Made by a program: the position numbers and the translations under genes. Positions 1 through 9,256 of a DNA stretch of 17,158 bases are shown piece after piece (the stretch's first letter is position 1; each line of letters begins with the position of its first letter). The DNA is from Hirudo medicinalis (lineage: Eukaryota; Annelida; Clitellata; Hirudinida; Hirudinidae): positions 82,798 to 99,955 of the forward strand of contig MPNW01000639.1 in the NCBI GenBank assembly GCA_011800805.1, in the 5' to 3' direction. The notes beneath the pieces are model-generated. The model was given only the letters and a program-made list of their open reading frames with translations, did no database searches and had not been told where the DNA came from.

Positions 1-460
1 GCACTCGGACATCGAAACCGATATTGATGGATGATAATAATAATGACACTAACATGAATAATAACAACAATAATAATAACGACATTAACATGGATGATGA
101 TGATAATAATAATAATAATAATAACAACAATAACAATAATAATAATAATAATAACAACTTCCACATCCACTCATTTTACTTATGCACGTATCAATGCTAT
201 CTCTCCTCCTAAAACGTCAACAGGTAAGTAGGGAATGATTGCAAACAACAAACAAGTTTCCGTTGCTATTTTTGTCCTATCACGTGCAGGGAAAACCCTC
301 TACGCCACGTTGTATTGGAAGCATTGCGTCGTTCGCTATATTTTTCTTCGATGTTATTATGACATAATCTTATTAATAATAAGAGTGGTTAAATGTTAAA
401 ATTACACATAAATAGGAATACGATGAGATAATAAACAACCTACACTGTAAACAAACCCAC
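1..460. other. Intron of the sacsin-like gene (incomplete) with AAT/GAT microsatellite
   Basis: The intron begins at 460 on the minus strand and runs off the window. Positions 25-157 are an imperfect AAT/AAC/GAT repeat. The rest is AT-rich. I found no sacsin-like exon here, so the next exon is outside the window. Confidence 0.7.
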
Positions 461-1106
461 CTCTGCCAATGCCCAAATCTGCCGCATCACAATAGACGCA
501 GAGGTCGGCCTTCTCGAACCGGATCCGATTGGACGATGCCGAGTTGTCCGGCTCGTATGCGGGCAGGTGGACGTCTTTTGAGGCGGCCAATTGGCTCTGA
601 GGGGAAAAGAAGGCTGCAGAGGAAAAAAAGAGAGGAGAGGTACATTCGCTCCAAACTGGTCTTCCATTGATCTCGTCACCCCTGGCATCCACGCTGGAAG
701 AGGGCAGGGACCGCACGAAGTCTTCGTCTTCTGCAGACTCCGTCTTACTGTCGCTGTCCGGCCTGCCGTCGGGGAAGACGTAATCCTCGAGAAGAGAGAT
801 GCAGAGATGGAGGTCGGATTGCACCTCGCCAGATCTGAACCCGGCACCCCTGCTCGTCCCCAGCTCGTATTTGGCTCTGATCATTTCCAGCATGCGAATG
901 GGATCGGGACTCTGAGCTGCGCCAAATTTGGCGAAGAACTGCTTGTAATCGGTCAATTCGTCGGGCAGACAGTAAATGTAAGGGTGGAAGTCTCGGGGAT
1001 TCATCCTGATGGAAGGAGAGTTGAGGACGAGGTCTTGAGGCTTTGCAAATCCATTCCCATACCATACCCACTCCAGGGGCAGGTGGCTTGCTATCAGTTG
1101 GAGGAG
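461..1106 (-). CDS. Sacsin-like exon 16 (last exon visible)
   Basis: Residues 1442-1656: [52 protein letters not shown]. This is the W-x-W-x-G-x-GF-x-x-P and PY-x-Y-x-LP-x-EL-x-x-Y block of the sacsin family. A Ser/Asp/Glu-rich stretch follows (about 50 residues, likely a disordered loop), then [10 protein letters not shown] and [11 protein letters not shown], corresponding to the family segment LLP...LCYND. Acceptor TACATCCAG, donor CAGAG|GTGGGT, 646 nt, phase 1 out. The gene must continue to the left of position 1. Confidence 0.88.
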
Positions 1107-2881
1107 CTGGATGTAATTTTGAAGAAAAAGAATTTGAGTTGTATTTCAAGATTGAAAGATTGCAAGTCCACGTTTTAATCAATTACCAAAATAATAATAA
1201 CGAATAAGGACAACTCATGAATGCTGGAGATTGTAATTAAATAGAATAAATGTCAGAAATTTATTATTATTAAATAACATTCTTATCCATAATTATTGTC
1301 ATAGTCAAAAGTGGGGTTAACAACAAGCAGCTGTACCTCATCTTCGTTCGGATGATTCGACAGGACCTGGTAGATGGCAACCACAACATCAACATACAAG
1401 GCTTGCTCACTAGGACTGTACGACTTGATAACGTTAGCCAGGTGTCTCACCACGTGTGCTATGGGGGGCGAATCTCCCCAACCCATGGCCCTGACGATGT
1501 CAGACGAGGACACTTCACATGCCACCAGGGGCATCGTAGACCCGACCACTAGTGCATGTTGTTTGAGAGTCATTTGAGAGGGACAATAGAAAACCTGTTG
1601 GATATCTGAGCAAGCTTCATTATAGCCTCCAAACCATTTCAGACTGGAAGGGTACTCTGAGACAGAGGGTCTGTCCAGGGAACGGACAAATCTTATGTCC
1701 CTGAGTATTTGACTCAGGGTCAAGGCATTGTATTTTTCTGACAACTTCAAGCTTTTCCTCTGAAGATAATCCAGCAGGGCGTTCGACTTACTGCTGAGGC
1801 TTGGCAAGATTTCAATCAGGTCGGGAACTATAGAAAGCTGCTGCACAACCAGAGCACACTCCTTGAGGTCCAAAGCACCCACCTCATCTCTCATCCTCAG
1901 ACCCAGGTCTCTCAGGGCTGCCAGAACATCTGGATGACAGAACGTCTGAGGGGGAAAGTTCTCTTCAAAGACGAAGAGGGCTTGCAGGACCTCATCGGTG
2001 GGGTCGTAGAAGCGGCTAGCATTCAACAACACATCTCCTCTTGGCAGAAAGGCCAATGACTTCAGGAATTTCCTCAAGGATTTGTCAGCTTCCTTTAGAT
2101 GTTGGTAATTCTCTAGGCAATGGAGTGCAACTTCTATGATATCGTCCCTGTTAATGACTCGACCTTTTACAATATCTGGAAACACCACCTGCATTAGCAG
2201 CTGTGACACTGTCATTGGCTTGATGCCCAGAAGCTTTGACAGATTCTGGCAGTCTTTAGTAGAGCAGTTGATTACAGGAATGGAACTAAGGATAGGCAAA
2301 GCTGTCTGTTCCACTGAAGTAACCCAGGCCCTGGCTTTTGAGGCAGCAATGAGGACTGCTTTGTCTGGATGTTTGGCTACCCCGAGGGATTCAAAGATTG
2401 GCAGAGTTGATATCAGCTCGATACTGTCCTTTTGAATTTCAAATGATGAAATTTGTGCAAGTGAGTTTCTGATGGCTCGTTTGTGTTTTGTGCTCAAAGC
2501 AGAGAAGGCCTCTTCCACGAATTTTACCCTTCCCCCGTCCACTGCACATCTCTTTTCCAGGGCTCTCAAGATGTTCAGATTGATCGGAGTGAGGAGCGGA
2601 CCTCCCTTGTAGAGGTGCGGATGATTTTTTATCCAATCGGGAGGCTCGTCGATGACCCAGATCCCGAGCTGGGTCAGAGCCGACTCTAGATTCGAATCCA
2701 GCTGAAGGTCGTCCCACATTCGGCACAGGATGACTTGATTGGGCGAAAGAGGTATGAGTTCTGTGATGATCGTCGTCACCACTTCATCATAGTTGGAGAT
2801 TGTTGTGTCGTAGCTGGGCGAAGGATTGTTGTAATGCATTAATGTTTTATCTACTAATATAAAAATATAAAAATTATAATA

Positions 2882-2917
<36 letters not shown>

Positions 2918-3842
2918 ATATATAATTACATTATTATTTTTATAATTGTAATCGCAATATTAATAAACATAATTATAATGTCTGACATTCAAGAAAAGCA
3001 TGTAGGCCAAACAATGTTGCTTAATTGAAAAAAATCAAAATTCGACATTGTAAGTGCAATGTCATACAAACATAATATGTTTAATAATATTTGTATATGT
3101 TTAACATATACAAATCATAAGCAGAATGTATTAATTTCGGAAATAATGTCCTACAAAGCCAACCTATGATGAGGAATGACTGGAATGCCGTCAACACAGG
3201 ACAAGTCCCTAGGACAATTCCTGGTCAAAAATTCCCACAGACACTTCAACCAGCCTTCTGGAGGGTGGTCCTTATTCTCGGGATTCCAAACGATTGGATA
3301 TTGCGGCTTGAGGTCATCCGAGCTCAGCCAATCGGACGGAAGGCAGCGAGGCAAAAGCTTGCAGGCAACATTGAAATCAATGGGTTTCAACTGAGTTGAA
3401 CCTTTAACAATAAATATTTAATTAATTATAAACAAATTAATGCCTCAAGATTTTAAATGAATTAAAAGATCATTACCACCACTATCGGTTAATGATGATG
3501 ATGATGATGATGACGATGACGATGATAACAATAATAATAGTAGTAATAGCTCCACCACAAAGGTTGATCCAAGAATGAAATGAAACCTCTAATAGCAGTT
3601 GCCATCAGGGACTTCTTGATGTCCTCATCAATGTCCCATTCCAGGGTGTCGTCATAGAGACCGGGAAGAGCCAGTCTGGTTTCTTCATCTGGAGCGACAT
3701 AGACTGGCTGCTGGGGAGTCGACCTGGTGCTCGAGATCTGCAAAAGAAATTTATCGAGCATGATACGATTTCCATTTTTAATTTATAGCCCTATTATTAT
3801 TGTTATCATTATTATTATCATTGTCATTAGTATAATCATTAC

Positions 3843-3884
<42 letters not shown>

Positions 3885-6800
3885 CACTATTATTATCAGT
3901 ATTATTATTATTAAATATAATATCATTCAATTCAAAAACTATTACTATTAATTAGAAATTTTACTTTCGTGGATTCTTTAGCCATCTAACAGTTTTCATT
4001 CACTCCATTTCCAACCATTACAGCTTGAAGTAACATTTACTTGGTCAAAATGGTTGACCATCCTCATCCTCACCTTGAAAGAGGTAAATCCCCCATTAGC
4101 CAATGGCAGAAGTTCAAGGCCATTGAGAAGTTCGACCTTGGAGTAGTTCAAGAAGTATCTGAGTAGGTTCATCTTGTCCGACCAAGAGATGCTGGTGTTG
4201 TTCTGAACCGACCTCAGGACGTCCGCCACTTGCATCGGCGTCACCTGGCGAATGGAAAATAAAAATTAAATTGTAATTTCGATCGTGCCTGTAGTCCAGG
4301 TGGTCGAAACAGTAAATAATATTTTTTTATGATTTTTTTTACTTTAACTTTACAGTTTAAAAAAAATTGTTATTAATGAGTTTAGAAAAATAATTATTAT
4401 TACTTTACAAATTGTTATTAACTGAAAACATTCAAAAATCTCTTCTGACGAACCACGGCCGGCTTCGTCATTTTCTTCAGGGCCAGCATCACGTGATGCG
4501 GACAACTGGCCACTCTCAATTTGCCACAGGTCATGACCCCGTAGATGGCCTTTTCCATGTTTATTGGTAGGTCTCCGCCGGTCGCTCCGGCCGTGGCCCC
4601 GTTAATGAACAGGCAGCCCTTTATGTCGGACCAGGAATGAGCGTTCGGGCAGTGGAAGACGGTCGATCTGAAGAGCTCGACGCACAGCAGGGGCACGATC
4701 GGCTCCCACCTCCGCTCAATTCGGGAGAAGTCCGGGTAAGCCCTGTAGATGCTTCTAATGGGTATCTGAAGATGGTGATTACGACATTACAATGATTGTA
4801 CAAAGGGACTCCAACTTATTCTTTCTTCATGAACATCATTCGTCTTCATCAAGTCTATAATTACCATGATTACTTCCAAGCACAGATAGGCAGATATCCT
4901 ACTATGATACACTTCTATTCATTTGTAGCCACGTGAAATTCAAAATCATCATCAACGTCGATTTTGCAGATGGGGGCAATTACCAAATACTCTCACCCTG
5001 TATTTGTCCTGCACGTTGATGCTGATGGCAGCGGAGATCATCTGAGTGAAGCAGGGAGGGAGGACCTCTTTGAGTAGGCACTGGTTCCACTGGACCAGTC
5101 GGTCGGTTGAGAAGTCGGTGAAGCGTGACACGGCCGGCCATTTCATTTGCTTCTTGTTCTGCTCCAACGAGAAAGCACCATGGACGAGAAAGGGCAAACC
5201 TGGTGTCATTGTTATTGTTTATTAAACCTGTTATTATTATTATTGCTGTTGTTGATCATTTTAATGATTACTAGGCTATGTCTTCATAAGAATAATAAAT
5301 AATGTAATAATATAACTGACAAATCTTTAATGGTGCTGATGATGTTGAAATATTGGATGAACCTCCCGATCACCTGTTTCGACAACCATTTCTCACCTGA
5401 TGGACCGTTTTTATCCAGCGGAAGAGGCAAGAAGCTGAACACTCTCCCATCATCCTCCAGGTAATGAAAAGGCCTCTTCATAACATTGCTGGGGTCGTCG
5501 TCATTGGCAACCGGTTCACAGTCCTGAGTGTCCAGGGGCATCGCCGTGGCAACGCAGGGCAGGAAGTTCAGGTCTCGATCATTGAGGAGGTTGATGAAAA
5601 TCTGACTCGACTTGACTGTGGTGACTCCGTTCAGGTGACTGACCAGGTATCTGGTGATGAGGAGAATGACGAAGTTGATGATATTGATGATAATTATTAA
5701 TCCTTTTCAAAGCAGAACTCCCATTTTATTGAGTGGTGATGGATTTGAGCTTGTCACAATCACTACATTTATCAGCATAACCTTAAGCCATTGTCATCAT
5801 CAACCTCATCACAGTAAACCTTTTCCTTACCTGTAGGACGACTTCACAGGAGATCTTCCATCGAGTTTTTCCGTCAATAAGACCACCTCAAAGGTGCTAC
5901 TCACCTAAATGATATGAAGAACTACAGGTAACAAGAGACGGTCGACGACGATGGTGATGATGACTTAAAAATTGGCTTACTGACCTGTCTCACTGCACCA
6001 TGATCTTTGACGTTGTTCTTGAAGTCCGTTCTCATTCTTTGAACCTGACAATTTCAATGCCGATAAAAATGTGGCTGTGTTGAGGACGGCGACGACGACA
6101 ATGATGACATCGATGACGACAACGATGATGACGACGACGACAATGATGACATCGATAACGACGACGATGTTTGGGACAAAGAATAAGTAGAGGCAACTTA
6201 GACAACATGAACTTATTTACTGTCTGACCATTTACAATAAAATTTAATCATTGCTTTAGGATAATTTTTAACTGCAAAATCATGTGCACATTTTATTAGC
6301 ATCTGTATTAAATAAAAGGACTGACTTCTTCAACACACGAGGGGGCCAATTCGGCCCTGAAAACCAAGCCGGGCATTCTGGTACCCCTGGACCTTTCGTA
6401 GATGGAAACCCTGGAGATGTTTGATGTGAAGATGAGCATCAGGTGGGCTTCCTTCTCTAATGACTCCATCAGTTCACGCACCTGTTGAATGAGTGGATAG
6501 ATGAATGGATGGATGGATGGATGGATGGATGGATGGATGGATGGATGGATGAATGAATGAAGGTATGGATGGATAAATGAGATAGACTGATGGATGTATT
6601 TGAGTTGTCACGAAAATGCAGATGTGCATCATACCTTCTCCACTGAACAGGTGCACGAGGAAAGCCCGGAAGGCTTGTTCCTGAGTGGAAATCTAAAAAT
6701 AGTGCCCGGGTAATAACCCGTCTGGAAGGTCGACCGGTTGCAGCCAAATGTCTCCAGGTAGGGAGCGACCTGGTGGGTCAAGGTCGACAAGAGTGCAGGT

Positions 6801-8993
6801 GTCAGTGGGAGACTGTGACACGTGTTTTCGAATAATCGTTGGTGCGGGTCGATAATGGCCAACCTGTCACCGCTCAGTGTGCAGGGTAAATCTGACGGTG
6901 AAATAAATTGTTAATGTAAAATAAATAAATGTGAAATAAATAAGAATAATAATGTGGATCAACTGGTTGTCAAGACTTCGAAATAATATTGACAATAATA
7001 ATAATAAAAGACAGAAAATAACAACCATAATTATTATGATAATATGTACTTTGGAAATCAAAAATTTCACTCAACCATGCGTAAATAATCGACATCAGCA
7101 ACCACCCAACAAGAAACCAATCAACCGAGGAAGCAAGGCCGTTCCACTTCACTTCACCCAACACCTGACGACCCACCTGTGAGATGGAACACCGATTTGA
7201 ATCCAACTCCGAAGCAACCGATGTTGAAGGGGTCGTCCCTCTTGAGGCTCTGGGACAGCATTCGAAGGCCCTTCCAGTCATCTTCCTTGAATATGGCGTC
7301 GTTGTGGGCGTAAAGGGCAGGCCCCTGTAAAATTCATAATCGGTGATGACGAGTCGATATTGGTTGTAATGGAGATGGTGATGAAGAGGAATAAAAAATT
7401 GATCTTCTAGGCATGGATACCATACTTAAGTATTTCATAATTAAAGAGGTCGTCCAATCAGTGGCAACCTGAAACTGGGCCAAGTCAGGATGTTCGAGGA
7501 ATCTCGGGTCAAGGCCGTACGTGTTGAGGTCAAGCATGAAGTTGACCTCTCGAGCGCCTGCATCCTCTGCATTCTGCACGAGCTCCTAAAAATAAAAGCA
7601 GAGACAACTATTGAGATGACGATGACGATGATGACGATGATGACGATGATGACGATGTAACCACGGCTCAAGCCAGCCAGCTGACTAAGTCTATAAACGA
7701 TAATCGATATCAACATCGAAGCACTGACCCTGATAATTTGAATGTCGTCTGGAAACTGCTCCAGTAGTTTCCGCAGTTGGGCGACTATGGGTGGAAGAAT
7801 GAATCCCTGGTTGAAATCATCCTCGTCTGTAAAGAAAGAAGATTGAATAAGTGGATGAGTGACGAGTGGATGGTGGGCGAACGACCCATCGTCGGATGTG
7901 GTTAGGGGTCATTAGGATGACGAGGGATGAATTGAATTCGGGCCGAGCCATCTTTCACCTCAAATTCATACTTCCATCAACGATCACAACGAAATAATTC
8001 AACATTCTCGAGTTATTTATTTAGAAACTCGAAGCATAAGATTATGAAAAATATCTGGGCATGTTTTTTTGCAAATAAAGATAAAAATTTGATGTATCAC
8101 TCTCCAATATCACCAACTCAAACATTCTATTGACTTGTTCGAGTTAAGAGCGATCGATCCATCCATCCATTCATTCATCCATCCATTTATCCATCCACCC
8201 ATCCATCCACCCATCCATCCATTGATCCATCCATCCATTGATCCATCCACCCATCCATTGATCAGTTCATCCATCCATTCTTCCATATCACTGTTTCAGA
8301 CCTTTAGAATTCAACCCCTGGAATCTTAGGTCTAGCACACGCACATACACATACACACGCACGCACTCACACATGCACACGCGCGCACACACACACACAC
8401 ACATAGAATGATAAGTACGACTATAAAAGGTCATCTCCAAAAGGTTATGCAGTGATATTATTTTTGGCCTCCACTTGACTTATTGTAATCGACACTCGAG
8501 AACCTCTCAACTCTTGCTAAGACTTTTGTGCAAATAAATAATATTGCATGTTAATGAATGAATGAACGAACGAACGAACGAACGAATGAATGAATGAGTG
8601 GGCGATGGGATGAATGACAACAACCGCATACTCGTGCACACATATTGACGCACACAGTCACACACACACACAAGGCTAGGGCACATTTCCCTCGTGGAAA
8701 GAACGAAAACCGAGGAATGCAAAGGAATGCAAAATGATGCTCTCATAACAGCAACAGGTTCATCTTTCCTTGAGTGAAACATACAAGACGGCAGTGGAGG
8801 TCGAGGTTGCATCAACAAAATAACAATGGAATGCCAGAAATCCTCCGATTATAAATACTTACTGGAATATCCGCTCTCAAGATATTAGTCATCATCGGTT
8901 CATCATCGTCGTCATCTTCATCATCATCGTCGTCATCACCACCACCATAATCATCACCATCATCACCACCATAATCATCATCATCACCACCAT

Positions 8994-9029
<36 letters not shown>

Positions 9030-9187
9030 TGTGTCGACTAGGCATCTGAGTCTTGCTAAGGAAGTGGAATCAAGTGCAGATGGAAGTGAAAATAACGTAA
9101 GCCAGACAAAACAATTTTACTGGAATGGAAAATCCACGCTTCTGTATTTGCACGTATCTTCGGTCGACAAGCCTTGAATGGTTATAC

Positions 9188-9256
<69 letters not shown>

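Noticed and set aside
150..228. Plus-strand frame TSTSTHFTYARINAISPPKT ending at CAACAG|GTAAGT
   Set aside because: The donor is excellent but the frame starts in a microsatellite, has no acceptor, and lies antisense within the sacsin-like intron. Kept only as a curiosity.
591..1178. 195-codon plus-strand open frame
   Set aside because: Antisense shadow of sacsin-like exon 16, whose minus-strand reading matches family motifs and splice phases.
1283..1336. Continuation of exon 15 to the stop at 1283 as the end of the gene
   Set aside because: The good donor GAG|GTACAG at 1336 joins in phase to exon 16, which continues the sacsin fold, so the stop is intronic.
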